64,000 bases of DNA from an uncultured Pseudomonadota bacterium (GCA_937885575.1 CALABO010000016.1:15223-79222); one strand, 5' to 3'. Positions 22,301 through 30,389 are shown, numbered from the stretch's first letter. A program made the numbers and translations. Notes: generated from the letters alone by a model not told the origin.

Positions 22301-25300
22301 TACAACTGACCACTAGATTTGAATAATTGGTGCCATTGGGACAAGCCGCACTGTTAGAAGGCACGCCATTGGATTGTCCTGGGTAAGTGCAATTCACAGA
22401 ACATATTGGCTTGCAATCTTGGGGAGTAACACATGAGTTGCTGACAAGAATGTATCCATCATCACAAGAATTAACCGTCCAATGTGCGTAAAGGGTTGTA
22501 TCGTTATAGGCGATATAATCCGTTTCTATACGTGTTCCGGTTTCTCCTGGTTGTGTCCACCAACCGTCAAATATATATCCTTCACGGGTCGGATCAGATG
22601 GGAAGTCATTCCACATTAATGTACCACTATTACCATTCCATTGGGCGTACCATGTGTAATCCGCTGGCACCCCATCGTAATTTTTACCGGCGGCTATACC
22701 TTGGTTCGTGATGAACCATTGGTTATTGGTTTGTTTGATATATCGATAACCCGGGTCCTCCGAATCATAGTTTGCGTAAAAACCAAGAAGAGTAAAGTAA
22801 GCATTTTCTATCTCACTTGTTGTTACAGGATTAGAGCAATAAGTGTCATTATCACGATCGCAATGATTAAATGTTACGGTATAGTATTTATTTGGCAAAG
22901 ATGTCAACGGATTGGTGGTTTCGGTCATTTCGTCTTCACGTTCATAATCGCGATATACACCCGTATCATGTATCGTATACAGTTGATTTGAATATTCGCC
23001 GTGTGGACCGTTTTGCCCAACCGTGAAATTTTTGCTAAGGATTATTTCATATTGATTCTCAGCGGTACATGTCGCGGTACATTCTGTGTTATATGTTCCC
23101 GTGCAGTGGAACTGCGGATTTGTATATCCCGTTTTACATTTCACATCTGGGGTGCATTCGTTATTTGTAACAACCGTTGCATCGCACGACAATACACCGG
23201 TGCCCGAACTACACTGACATTGTTCCCAATGCGCATCCAGGGTCGCCGTTGTATCCCGATAATGTTCGTAATATTCTTCTAAATAGGCATAATATGTATT
23301 GGTCGTTGCATCATAGTACCGTGTAAACGTGTTTGTTCCCCCATCCGCAACGTCCCACCGCGCAAGTCTGTTTCCGGTCTTGGTATATATCGCGCCCTTG
23401 GTGGTGAAGCTTTGATCAAAGGTCAGCGATACCGGTTCATTTGTATTCGGTTGCCCGCCATTTGGTCTGTATACAAGTGGCAGGTTGCCATCTTCTTCGC
23501 AAACAGCACCATTTTGATGATAGTTTGTATCGCACCCCCACCACGCATAATAAGTTTTGTTGCCATAGTCCGTGGAACTTATGGTTTGGGATGAATCACA
23601 TGTCGTATTTGATGCATCCGCGCCAGTGCACCAACCCCGGAACACGGCATGGGAACCAGCCTGCGCGCTCAACGTGCACTCAATGGTTGCGGTCGTTCCG
23701 TATTGGTAATTGTCCGGGGTGCAATTGGTGGTATCAACATTAAAGTGCAACGTCCTTGCCGTGTCATCGTATGTGATATCGTATTCCGTTGCGGTACAGA
23801 ACGTGCCGGACAATGTTCCACTGGTTGGACCAGTCATGGTAAATGTTTGCGCACCATTGTGATTATAACAACCCGGTTCATTATCGACACATAATGCACA
23901 CACAATTGTGTATTCACACAGATCATTTTCAAAGGTCACAGATGTTATTTGTGCGTGCGGATTGGGGTTTGTCGGCAATTGCGCCTGGCACAAACCGGAC
24001 CCAAGGACACATTCGGTCCCTTGGGGGATATAACCATTTGCCGTGTCACATTCATACAGTGCGGTAAAGGTTGGGTCAGATGAATCGAACGTTGTATATG
24101 TCCATGACAGAATTACCCCACCCGTGTAACCAACATAATGGGTGCCTGTATTATTCAATTCCCATTTTGGTTGACCGTTTTCAAGTGCAAGCACATAACC
24201 AGTATTTGGATTACACTCTGCGATTTTTTGTGCCCCACTGTATGCGACTTTGTACGATTGACCGTATGTTGCGGTATTTTCCATACTATAACCAGAAGTC
24301 GACGTTCCGTGATCGCCACAAACATATTTTACACTGTCCCAAGTTTGCGATGTGCAGGTGCTTCCGTTCCATGTTGTTCCGTTATCGCAATATTGCGGGT
24401 ACAGGGTACGGTTCGTAATTTGATTTGCCGGGGTCATTCCAGACATAATGTCTGTAGCATTAGTAGAATCCAATCCCAGCAGATATTCAACATACCTGGT
24501 ACCACCGCTCGGTGTATCATAATAACCCTTGAACAACGGGTCGGCGCTGGCGTTGGCACTTGGCTCTGGCGCAGCATCAGTCGGATAGATTATGAATGTA
24601 TAGTTTGGTTCATTGCCCGTTCCGGTGTATTGACCCGGCCCCATAATATGACTCCAGATTTTACCGGAACTGTTGCTAAGGTAATACGAGGAACTCACAT
24701 AAGCAGCATTGCGAATACCAACAATGTGACGTGTACCCGCCGCCGTTGTGGGGCTGTCTTTCTTCATAAATGTTACCTGTGACGACATCGGCTTAAACGC
24801 CATCGCCCCAGAACCGGTCAGCAATTTCGGACAATACGCAACATCGGCGGCGTTTTCACCGCAAACGTCAAGTTCCGGATTCGTCGCGCGATTCCGCCAA
24901 TTTCCATAGAATTCTATTTGATTGTGGTTGTTTTCCACAATATCCGCCACACTGAAATCGCCATATGATAAATTCGCGGATCGGCATTCCACATCGCTGG
25001 TCCCGTTGTCACCGTTACATACCCGGTAACACTGGTCCGCGCCCCAGTTATAGCCCGCGATACTGGTCCAGCCGCCACCTAACTGTGAACAAGGCACACA
25101 TGCGTTTGCATTCGGATCCCAGTAATCACCATTCGGACACACCACGCAATCATCTTTGTTTTCGTTCAAGTGATAACGCTGATCCGTGCATTCCCATTTC
25201 GCATAGACATTTTTATCAGCACACGGGGCGGCGTTTGATAATTCTAGTGGTAAATCACAAGTTTCCAAATTGGAATCTGTACACCACATTACAACCTCGC

Positions 25301-28300
25301 CGATATATTCATTATTCGCATTTTTAAGCCGCGGCACACCACTTATCGATGTGTCTGGGCTGGCATTACATGTATAAGAATCTGGCATACTGGTACTCTG
25401 ATTCGATGGCATTTCCAGTGTGTTTCCGGCGGGCGTGATACTATTGTTGGTTGTCGGCATTTTAAGATATGTTATGTTGTATGTGTTTGCCGCCCCCCAA
25501 ATCGCAGTAAAGGTCTTGTTTTCTGTATAGGCCCACTCAAATTCCCCCGCATCCCCCGCAAGATGGGTGTCGGTTGAATTGGAAACCGCCCACCATCTGA
25601 ATTGAAGATTACCATAATTGGTGCATCCTTCTGGCTGTGCCGGAACAATTCGGGCGCCAGCATATATACCTGTTACGGGATTTGGCGATATAGACGGTGT
25701 CCCCCCACCATCACCGCAGGAATACGTCAGGGTATAGGTCGGATCGTCAGTATAAATCGGCCACAAGTTGCGGGAATACTGCGACCTTGTATCTGGGCTC
25801 ATATTATTTTGGGCTGGGTTCAGATTTTTTGCAAACTGAATTATACCATTTGCATTATCTGCCGTTAAATTCCTTGCACTGACTAATTCTGTTGCATCTG
25901 TTTCTGGATAGCCGTATCCAGCAAAGGTTTGGTGTTCGCGCGACATGGCCACGGGCGCCGTTTCCGCTGGATATGTAATAAATGTATAACGGTATGTTCC
26001 AAGTTCTGTTGTGATTTCTGGACCTTGTTGACCGACGCCCACAACCTGGCTCCAGGCAAAACCATCGGCAAGCGACAGACTGGTGCCACCGGCCCGATTT
26101 CCGATTATATAACGCGATTCGTTTTCATCTTGGGCGGTGTTGTTAAACCTTACCGCCGCCGCCATGGGTTTCTGGGGACCAATACTCGGGTTACTTGAAG
26201 CCAACAGCCCAAGCGGACATTTCGTGGCACCAGTGGCAGAACGACAAGTATAAATATTTTGCCGTTCATTACCATAGAATGAAATCTGACGACCGGTTCC
26301 CCCATTTGTCGTAACAAATTGTTCAAAACCGTGCCCAGATGGTGTAGTAATCGCGGCACATTCCGTGATGTCGTCATTCGTATCTGTGCCACAATTACGA
26401 TAACACTGATCAATGCTCCATGTATACCCTTCCTTGCTGGTCCAATTGGGCCCTAAGATATCCGCACATGTTTTACATGAATTGGTTCCAGGATCATAAA
26501 ATTGACCCGCGTCACACATTTCGCAATTACCTGTTTGCGGATTAAGATGATATAAATCATCGCATTCATATTGTGCATAGAGTGTGACGTTGTCCACCGG
26601 CGCCCATGTATCATGGCCATAATCCGTCACGCTACCGTTAACATTAAATATCTCATTACCCGTTCCATCAACCGCGGTATTATATCCAACGAAGTGTGCA
26701 TTTGTTTTTGTTGGAATTCTACCCACAACACTTGGGGTTATTTGGTCACCGCCGCACTCTGTGCCACCATACCAACCCGTCACACCAGAAACCTTGGAAA
26801 AACGACCATTATTTCCACCGTTTGTTGGTGAATTCTGTTCACCGTTCGTCGTATCATCGAAACTTACACTGCGGCATGCAACGGACCATTGTGCGGTACA
26901 GGTGATGTTTTCGGATACTGTTACCTGACAAGATTGGTTTGTCCCGCACGAATATACTACGGTGTTTTCATCATCAACACATGTCCATCCGGCGAAATCA
27001 TGACCGGCCCATGTTGCCGTTGACGGTAATGTGATAGTGCCCGTTCCCCAATGTGCAACCCATGTTCTTTGATCGTTGGTATTATTCTCATCGTAAGTTT
27101 TTCCGGCGGCTATACCATCACTGGTGATATACCCCTTGCCATCATATGGGTCTATATATTTTTCGGGGTTTAATGTAATGTTTTGATAATACCCCATAAA
27201 GTCAAGATTCTCATCAATGTTTGCATAATTGTTAGCTCCATTGTAACCATATATTGTACCATTGTAAGTAAACGATGCACCAGTACCATCATGTGTCGAA
27301 TCGGGATAAATGGTTATATTGATAGTCTTTTGTGGTGGTGTTAGGGGGTTGGCGTTGGGTTCGTGATCCGGCAACATTTTTAATGTTCTTGCCGAATCAA
27401 GATATACACCAATGCTTTTCCTGGTATAAAGATAGTCCGAAGGATTGCCATCGGTTCCACCATTTTGATCCAATATAATCACAAAATCTGTCTGACCCCA
27501 GTTTGCGGTAAAGTAGCAATTGTTACTGTCGTATGTCCAGGTGCCGAACGTTGGATCATTTGTGTTATATGGTCCCGAATTAGCCCCGGCACATGTAAAT
27601 GTCCAGTTTTGGAATGTCCATGCACCAAACCCGCCATTTGGTTTACAATTGTTGTCCAAGAAATCTTGAACCGTAACATTACCGCCATTAAACGGATCAA
27701 ATTGACCGGCAACGTTATAGGTTTGACCGTATGTAGCACTGGAATCCGTATAAACATCGGCACCCGGTTTGATGTCGCCGCAACGATATTCAACCCTGTA
27801 TGTTTTTAAATGCCACATACTCTTGTCCAAAATAAATTCTATTTCCGTCAATGGTGTGGTCGTGATATATTGCCAATCGGCGGAAGACAATGTTTCGTTC
27901 GGCCCATATTCACCATTCGGATTGGTTGAATTACCACTATAATCTTGTAAATTCCACACATAATCATTGTCTAACTCATACCCAGTAAATGCGCATGGCA
28001 CATTGTGATTACCCGTTCCAACAGATTTAACAAGGTACGCGGCACCATAAGTTGCGTCATCATTGAATGTATGGGTGTCTGGTTCACCATCAACAGGTGA
28101 AACACAGGTATATTTTACATCGATTTTGTCACCAACACAATCACCATTGGCATTTGGAGCATAACCATCAACACAAGTATACTGTGCATACAATACTGTG
28201 TTACCATTTATCGTCCAATCAGATCCACTGTTATTACCAGTCGTTAAATTACCGCTGGCATTAAAAATTTGTCTATTCGGTGTTGGGGTTTCATAGTAAT

Positions 28301-29900
28301 ACCCAGTAAATGTTGCATGTGCTTTCCATGGCAGATGTCCTATGACATTTACTTGATTCGCACCACTTCCTATTTCTATTTTGTCGCTACACTTACTATC
28401 TGAATACCATGCTGTGTTGTTATATTTTTTATAGAAAGACGTATGTGTACCAGGCGTGGAAGCCGGATATCCGCTTGGGTGCCCACCATTAGTCTCATCA
28501 TCAAAACTAACTTCATAGCAGTTATCTTCAAAAACAGGTTTAAATGTTTGATGGCCACATCCCCATGTAAGTTCATCATGTTCGGGATCATTATGATTAT
28601 ATACAATTCCCCCAGACCCGAGTGTCCAACCAATAAAGGTTTGTCCATTCTGACCCTGACAACTAAAATCGGCAATAATGTAATTACCGTAAGATTCTGG
28701 ATGATTCGTGTCTGTGATTACATTGGCACCATCATCGCAATCGTACATAGCGTTCCAAACTTTCGGTTCACATGCGCCGCCAACAAAAGTATAACATTGC
28801 TCATCCTTGCAACCATCACAATTCCATTGACACCAGTGTGCTTCTGTAAGATCGTTATCTGGGGCTAATATTTCTATGTTATTGTTGTCGTAACAATGTC
28901 CCTGATTATCCTCGTATTCTGTCCCATATATAGGAACGATTGGTGAATAAAACCCTGTCACACCTTCGGCACATTCGTCTGTACTATTGTGTCTTTGCGT
29001 ACACGTTTCTGAGCAACTCTTGGTGCATGTATGCTGGTTGCCATATCCACCAGGGCTGGTAAAGCCTTCGGCACAAGGTATACACTCATCTGTTTGGCTA
29101 TTATACCAATAATTCTGGGCACACCCGGCATTTTCATAACGTGCATAAAGGGTGATGGTATTACCACTAATTCCACTAATATTCGTTGCATTGTTATAAT
29201 TTAATTTACCGTACATATTATTATGGTAGGGTCCTATGCGAATGCTACCGCCCGTTTGGCTATCAGAATACCCAAGGAATGTGTATCCTTCCCGGGTTGG
29301 TGCCGTCGGCGTTTGAAACACCGGATAAAACACCGCATAATTTCTAGGACTATTTGGATTGTTAAGGCAATCCGCACATTCGGTGGTTTTTTGGGTGCTC
29401 CACACCGTACCAAATCCAATGTAAAACGTACCCAATGAGGTATTATTATGGTCTACGAAATTAACCGTTTTCCAATTTGCGGAACACGTAGTATCTTTAC
29501 CACAATCAAACACTTCTGCACAGTAATTTCCAATATTACTGCATGTAAGGCCGTTAACTTTAACCAATGAATTATGTGTTTCATCACCAAATCGGTAAAT
29601 AAACGTCGTAGAATTGGAGGGGATACCGTATGTGCCACCATTTTGGAAGCTGGAATTCATGTCTGTACAGGTACCAGAGCACGCACCGTAACATAAATCT
29701 CCACTAAAGTTATAGTTGCCCATACTGTAGGGATAACTTGGAAAATCCTCGGCACATTTATTACAATCCTCTTCTGTCCTGCCGAGACCGTAGTAGTTAT
29801 CCATCCAACAAAATCCTTCTGCCCATACACTGCCGATTTGGGCAGTCGCAAGCGTCGCAAAAAAGCCCAGAAAACCAAGGAATCTAGCGAATTTCTTCAT
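10320..29900 (-). CDS. Giant secreted Cys-rich InlB-B-repeat protein, 6,526 residues
   Basis: One uninterrupted reading frame of 19.6 kb, about 30% of the window. It starts with a Sec signal peptide (MKKFARFLGFLGFFATLATA; cleavage probably near VWA-EG). The remainder alternates two modules. The first resembles the InlB B-repeat (Listeria-Bacteroides repeat): Tyr/Thr strands, an NGG turn, G-x-x-F-x-GW and a closing [WYL]-x-A-x-[WY]; I count about forty such endings. The second is Cys-rich, like TNFR or ephrin-receptor repeats, with C-x-x-C, CPxGYTSPAG and C-x-x-GY motifs; it dominates roughly the last 1,700 residues. There is no autotransporter barrel, LPXTG, membrane anchor or known type I signal at the C-terminus (CKPGYKMW), so whether it stays periplasmic or reaches the surface is unclear. 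GGGAG lies 5 bases before the ATG. Adhesion, or a structural envelope role, is inference. Confidence 0.9.
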   Translation of the reverse strand: MKKFARFLGFLGFFATLATAQIGSVWAEGFCWMDNYYGLGRTEEDCNKCAEDFPSYPYSMGNYNFSGDLCYGACSGTCTDMNSSFQNGGTYGIPSNSTTFIYRFGDETHNSLVKVNGLTCSNIGNYCAEVFDCGKDTTCSANWKTVNFVDHNNTSLGTFYIGFGTVWSTQKTTECADCLNNPNSPRNYAVFYPVFQTPTAPTREGYTFLGYSDSQTGGSIRIGPYHNNMYGKLNYNNATNISGISGNTITLYARYENAGCAQNYWYNSQTDECIPCAEGFTSPGGYGNQHTCTKSCSETCTQRHNSTDECAEGVTGFYSPIVPIYGTEYEDNQGHCYDNNNIEILAPDNDLTEAHWCQWNCDGCKDEQCYTFVGGACEPKVWNAMYDCDDGANVITDTNHPESYGNYIIADFSCQGQNGQTFIGWTLGSGGIVYNHNDPEHDELTWGCGHQTFKPVFEDNCYEVSFDDETNGGHPSGYPASTPGTHTSFYKKYNNTAWYSDSKCSDKIEIGSGANQVNVIGHLPWKAHATFTGYYYETPTPNRQIFNASGNLTTGNNSGSDWTINGNTVLYAQYTCVDGYAPNANGDCVGDKIDVKYTCVSPVDGEPDTHTFNDDATYGAAYLVKSVGTGNHNVPCAFTGYELDNDYVWNLQDYSGNSTNPNGEYGPNETLSSADWQYITTTPLTEIEFILDKSMWHLKTYRVEYRCGDIKPGADVYTDSSATYGQTYNVAGQFDPFNGGNVTVQDFLDNNCKPNGGFGAWTFQNWTFTCAGANSGPYNTNDPTFGTWTYDSNNCYFTANWGQTDFVIILDQNGGTDGNPSDYLYTRKSIGVYLDSARTLKMLPDHEPNANPLTPPQKTINITIYPDSTHDGTGASFTYNGTIYGYNGANNYANIDENLDFMGYYQNITLNPEKYIDPYDGKGYITSDGIAAGKTYDENNTNDQRTWVAHWGTGTITLPSTATWAGHDFAGWTCVDDENTVVYSCGTNQSCQVTVSENITCTAQWSVACRSVSFDDTTNGEQNSPTNGGNNGRFSKVSGVTGWYGGTECGGDQITPSVVGRIPTKTNAHFVGYNTAVDGTGNEIFNVNGSVTDYGHDTWAPVDNVTLYAQYECDDLYHLNPQTGNCEMCDAGQFYDPGTNSCKTCADILGPNWTSKEGYTWSIDQCYRNCGTDTNDDITECAAITTPSGHGFEQFVTTNGGTGRQISFYGNERQNIYTCRSATGATKCPLGLLASSNPSIGPQKPMAAAVRFNNTAQDENESRYIIGNRAGGTSLSLADGFAWSQVVGVGQQGPEITTELGTYRYTFITYPAETAPVAMSREHQTFAGYGYPETDATELVSARNLTADNANGIIQFAKNLNPAQNNMSPDTRSQYSRNLWPIYTDDPTYTLTYSCGDGGGTPSISPNPVTGIYAGARIVPAQPEGCTNYGNLQFRWWAVSNSTDTHLAGDAGEFEWAYTENKTFTAIWGAANTYNITYLKMPTTNNSITPAGNTLEMPSNQSTSMPDSYTCNASPDTSISGVPRLKNANNEYIGEVVMWCTDSNLETCDLPLELSNAAPCADKNVYAKWECTDQRYHLNENKDDCVVCPNGDYWDPNANACVPCSQLGGGWTSIAGYNWGADQCYRVCNGDNGTSDVECRSANLSYGDFSVADIVENNHNQIEFYGNWRNRATNPELDVCGENAADVAYCPKLLTGSGAMAFKPMSSQVTFMKKDSPTTAAGTRHIVGIRNAAYVSSSYYLSNSSGKIWSHIMGPGQYTGTGNEPNYTFIIYPTDAAPEPSANASADPLFKGYYDTPSGGTRYVEYLLGLDSTNATDIMSGMTPANQITNRTLYPQYCDNGTTWNGSTCTSQTWDSVKYVCGDHGTSTSGYSMENTATYGQSYKVAYSGAQKIAECNPNTGYVLALENGQPKWELNNTGTHYVGYTGGVILSWTYTTFDSSDPTFTALYECDTANGYIPQGTECVLGSGLCQAQLPTNPNPHAQITSVTFENDLCEYTIVCALCVDNEPGCYNHNGAQTFTMTGPTSGTLSGTFCTATEYDITYDDTARTLHFNVDTTNCTPDNYQYGTTATIECTLSAQAGSHAVFRGWCTGADASNTTCDSSQTISSTDYGNKTYYAWWGCDTNYHQNGAVCEEDGNLPLVYRPNGGQPNTNEPVSLTFDQSFTTKGAIYTKTGNRLARWDVADGGTNTFTRYYDATTNTYYAYLEEYYEHYRDTTATLDAHWEQCQCSSGTGVLSCDATVVTNNECTPDVKCKTGYTNPQFHCTGTYNTECTATCTAENQYEIILSKNFTVGQNGPHGEYSNQLYTIHDTGVYRDYEREDEMTETTNPLTSLPNKYYTVTFNHCDRDNDTYCSNPVTTSEIENAYFTLLGFYANYDSEDPGYRYIKQTNNQWFITNQGIAAGKNYDGVPADYTWYAQWNGNSGTLMWNDFPSDPTREGYIFDGWWTQPGETGTRIETDYIAYNDTTLYAHWTVNSCDDGYILVSNSCVTPQDCKPICSVNCTYPGQSNGVPSNSAACPNGTNYSNLVVSCNYDTTSNSQGGYYEPTESITKCRKTENCDLITASTCRYTPNCTTGYIWNNDANDCIPDSNQTYTIKFICEEGGNPIVDSQTVHYGENITVPSNSACTNNPGYSYSRWKATTTGNHPTTLNAQSSTYQYPWEQTHGETFIADWNDGNVYHVNLHAYSCDDSTQTGTFGNSGVQELWEKYGVNWYRTNVGGTLSNPITELTTQQLPTRSGWTFVGYNNLAGDARVRNIGGIWSVSPATLIQNDEDWCAIWSQCNPNEYWNNGVCVTCNTATNGDFPLGEANATSIYQCYRQCSICTPVCPQTEGVNYCEFGNNSNMNGNLYYPGTGTCQPNYEQNCPITVLHCLPGYTPNGNNTACVPNNYMITLNSHIDGFNGHASSPEVLYTKYGPNGGAYLDNGYVYLMNDEQSLYAVPEKSADVILNGNGGNVIWNGYSSSTATLTATFDFQGFYPSVYGGSQYIFDTGYISTNGNIAAQQNQSNSTVWHAQWQDGSITLPDAQRQCYTFNGWWTDMYNGVSAGNANMPYTPTGATTNLYAHWTPGTYSITYHNGNAIYSGCSTTSYTFGNAFAINCSITPQAGSHKVFNGWCTNPELTAGCTQNPVISNTDCGDKDYYAWWGCESGYNLENGVCVPNASELCPARTLPNNAHATFVSGALNSNGTECIYTLKCEACTGCNNNNYTCYTHDNSATNGGIFTVNGSIGDASVLNNVSCNATEYDVYYRCDSSTAPGTLSGTQATYGEPYYVESNGTTITCQSNDQLFNGWTFNGNNQVYYPGTSNYMINSWNYCNITPIFTASYGQCEAGQIYVPSLGKCRPSCPVPCTWAGYPANPAQCPTPQYPAGATCWYLEGNPAAQTGYVPEYDPNACLNPMTDATITPQTCNVDPTQDPICPEYQHWENNTCEWNTYYVTLDSNNGIEGSNFVSKLFEKYTIGWSRTDNRFTSSLNLDPDELPSPSETCKVFKGYFNRRSGGQQMIQADGYVSSDGYQPLPSTTITDNNQKWYAQYIDNPGTFTIKFRCSANGGDIYTYTVHMGDANLTAPAATVCSGVAFNQWKGSTHPEILLDAGSYFAWNHCFDEVFVPDTKAVYHVDLNENGGMFPSNEYQELWYAVDLGWYKNAGLTTQITSIPGDSLPTKQGSNFNGWLDSTTQAQRGNFSGANWALPASISANETWDAQWGPCAAGQYWDNGVCKSCSDATGGAYPLADANATNVNQCYKICSICLTNGCPTVHGANCVYNPNDPSVQNNGKEYNNGTQTCVSNTNPTPNCPYMITDCDLGWVPAQDGQSCVEDEKHTITLESHIIHGVSSDPEVLYTWHNRGVYLYSNYTGEMRANQNPLSENPLNYAIVTFNLNGQGASLIWNGQTYMGSMDANVLFDYQGFWKSVNGSPRYIDVDGYINGSGIAAGTGYTDDATWHARWQSRTLGTISSSGNDLPVPTRPGFVFDGWYDLPMGGNQVDSSSLVNNDMTVYAHWSDVIYEVKLVSDRNNCQPSNNTPTKLYEKYNVGWNRAATGTFDPNLTLTDDELPTPNAGYEFKGYYDALSGGDRVIRPDGRVEQEPNYTDNNHTWYARCGRPTGPFTITFRCGAGEDPLPNYTQSVQNGGTVRVPPTSACSNAGYTFTSWMGNHNTTFTARDTEYTATWSDVYANEDFTPDWNNGNVYYVTLAQTDATEPGIEILYEKYDNGWGYTANGPFNVTRLSGSQLPRRSGYVFAGYKYNDVQMGYVSNGQWRLPDPTVLTDNNQVWEPDWSQCEQGEYWDGNKCYPCPDGFTDNPHAIGAEQCYGNCEYDCQDSGCPSPLPVGMQSCAPNHSDYPQWGIKYNRPGATCLPQGQQSLPICPNDIICNNGYDLVGTECRDNRYTIALNSNLYNDNGTLANPSTLYTWFNHGVYRDYNRTYMMTPNDYPLESGTPSTYATVTLNGNGAMFNWHDMYGGQLSDNVDFVFDGFYDTTGAEIDPVIGINRYITGAGQSIGTTAQNNQTWQARWLNGSVDLPGEDIMSRDGYTFAGWWNACDGGALVSMGNQTIAVSGDRTLCAHWSGKSYTVTYNCNSEDGQGGSATDNQLAYQNTSYTVRENFIPCSKPATETTRAHEFENWKFNLNSNTYWPGDSILWIFTDDNPTLNAHYKECSDGSYFDGSCKTCPTGYDHSNINATSPQHCYKTCNVEIPCTQPVSDCPNEEGVLTCVYPQLTSSVSGAQYYGSNECVHDVPSTQYCEPFTIMCKPGYTPDYYLSTDVGVQCTKLADHEITLDANCGGDVTPGQEKLYTTENTGVYLNPARTNQYLMTISDHPLSVDKLPNCVVTATFNHCDNDDPNCYGATITDRGVNLTFNGYYKTASGVTQYTDARSVGGQLKSYITQDGMDDGKGYTTDATWYAHWNASQVGTDKWPIDPTRDACGVTYNFVGWWTDATGGQQVQPGTPINNDVTWYAHWCEGCPANGIANGSCTVNSCVATINCNNDYTWDTNSCSCVLSPDPRFTLTYKPNGGTPTQPRTQSLRLNETFTTLGGDTFSKSGEVLCRWVSNATTYTFPDGVAELSTEYTYLNENDTTLLADWVACQCTSGTGVQGCSVSVVNNACVPTVTCMPGYVPNELPTCTGECNTNCNASCRQCEPGTYQDGNECKSCDNGFTSGVAATSCYGETITVDWDENGGNPIDQNGSCQFCVDGNGCTSPACESCGTHPANNLTLAAAPTHNNNAMQFLGWKLATGNDLYSAGTNVMCTYNNVGVYSGISTHKIKAQWNQCQCINPLNPHVAGCTPIVTNDTCAYINWCDTGYELDQPTAYTPAAVCNPITSNITYDCGDGTGMPVTATDTAEYDADYTVKNEGGANCQKTGFNFAGWRFNGDGQLHQAGDRITWNYTSDQTFTAEYTNIQCASDEILIGNDCVKCNCTIGTGATNTSCGSLSTISNTCEWTHPVACLTGFVNPAWNCTGTGNTSCIASCGICPANQVEVSGDCTDCRCTPDTTTGAVSCGTMSISDNMCNWGPATCGLGYGYPNIICEGSSNQSCTVKCQVCPAGTYGPNGLECESCPEGYTSPAGSTSIEDCYGNGNPYTITYQAAGGVNTATGVTDQPVIQNVTYNSGFVTKQGTIFSKTNSIITVWDTVSGGAYPELNHWYQYNTAGDTWLDAHWESCECTTGTGAESCGTLSTAGNTCNWTNPVCQDGYVSPNMQCTGTGNTNCTLTCGECQEGEVIVNGECIPCTCTTGNGAASCTPGATANNTCTAVGQCLVGYGNEDGNANVVCNDTNCVVSYNECGDGWVSNENCQCEICPANTYQSGNTCVPCQNGYTSPAGSSSADACVPGAHTIHYLSNNGTNETYNQGVYYGQSFTTEGGTRFTYTNHIMTHWNVESGSSSTFTNGTATLSGNYVYNDATDTTLSAQWAQCTCDADGCTTYATNSNECACNASEESCPDGYIYGGCECNGTNCAPICTLSQSNAIYNCGTGTGIPPVSELVGYGTPYTIKANATVYGCSRENSTFAGWEFDGDQQIHAAGDTVTWNYTTDKNFRAVYCNNCLPEDHCTLDIPNPGECVVTCHTGYEWNSTLQKCVAKTYPNENGITYKPNGGTPNQNYTQSVTYDAPFTTLDWSAEHYRKPRHIMTQWAVESGGVGTFDSGYANLGTEYTYKTDGATVLAADWTECAADKISLNNQCQQCNCTAGTGTTSCGTLSTDDDTCAWGPVSCQTGYVNPTLDCSDDTTSCTASCTQCGNKQVEVNGTCTDCECEINGDGVNSGCGFVSNNGNICNWNPTTCKLGYGYPELTCTDSNFNNDCTASCTICPAGQYGDDGLTCKDCPDGKTSLPGATSKKECFIDPNSCAQDEHIEHGECVSNTRACSIPNATSAARIWNPAIGTYGPCTVIECDEANGYHESGNACVRDTCTVAHGSAESEQVGPSSWECFVTKCDPGYEPSSDYKSCVECANRYVDGDPNKDVAVSSYVSECEIAACMYQGQKYALQNGECVSICETETDETGTKVWDERTNKCVRTCKPGYKMW

Positions 29901-29924
29901 ATTTTCTCCCTTTCATTTACTTTC

Positions 29925-29953
29925 ATCTTAGAAAAAACAAAAATTTAAGGCAA
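29925..29953 (-). promoter_or_regulatory. Promoter of the giant gene
   Basis: TTGCCT (29948-29953) and TAAGAT (29925-29930) are 17 bases apart. The leader is about 20 bases and includes GGGAG. Confidence 0.7.
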
Positions 29954-29989
29954 GAAAAAATAGTTGCTTTTTTTTATTTTTTTTTTGAC

Positions 29990-30345
29990 ATTTTTTTGCG
30001 AATTGTTATGCGGATTTTTAGTGGGTAGTGTAAGTGTTAGTCCCGCCTTCGCTAAAGCTACGGCGAGGCAGGGGTTAGTGTTTTTTGCCGTCCCCCCGCT
30101 GAAAATTTGTATGTGAGAACGAGCATAAGCGAAGTTCGAACAACTACAAATTTGCGCGCAGGGCTGTAAGCCGAGCGAAACGCGGGGTCTCGTCGGGGTT
30201 GCAGTGAGTGGGACCGCGACTTGCTCGGCGAGATCCCGCATGAAATCACCCACGCCAAACTTCGTTTTGCGCGGGGCCCAATACTGCGAGATGACAGGAA
30301 AAAAGACCACCCCGGCCTTCGGCCACCCCTCCACAGGAGGGGAAC
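29990..30345. repeat. Mosaic intergenic repeat region, no gene
   Basis: This gap has no credible coding sequence. It holds a GTGGGTAGTGTAAGTGTTAG stretch, the CTTCGCTAAAGCTACGGCGAG unit (related copy near 63770), GCGAGATCCCGCAT (related copy near 63714), and the GGCCTTCGGCCACCCCTC / GAGGGGAACTT hairpin unit (also near 4144 and 63640). Confidence 0.6.
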
Positions 30346-30348
30346 TTA

Positions 30349-30389
30349 AAAAAAAACACGCCGTGCAAGCACGGCGTGGGTGATTTTTC
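30349..30389 (-). terminator. Terminator of tRNA (CAU)
   Basis: ACGCCGTGC and GCACGGCGT arms around two bases are followed, on the minus strand, by a run of nine T. Confidence 0.85.

Noticed and set aside
10437..29440. Many long open frames on the + strand, opposite the giant gene
   Set aside because: They are shadows of the repetitive Cys-rich coding strand. They lack ribosome sites and recognisable domains, and the minus-strand frame is continuous with a signal peptide.
10320..29900. Possible CRISPR array or tandem DNA repeats
   Set aside because: The periodicity is at protein level, with diverged DNA. There are no uniform repeats separated by unique spacers.
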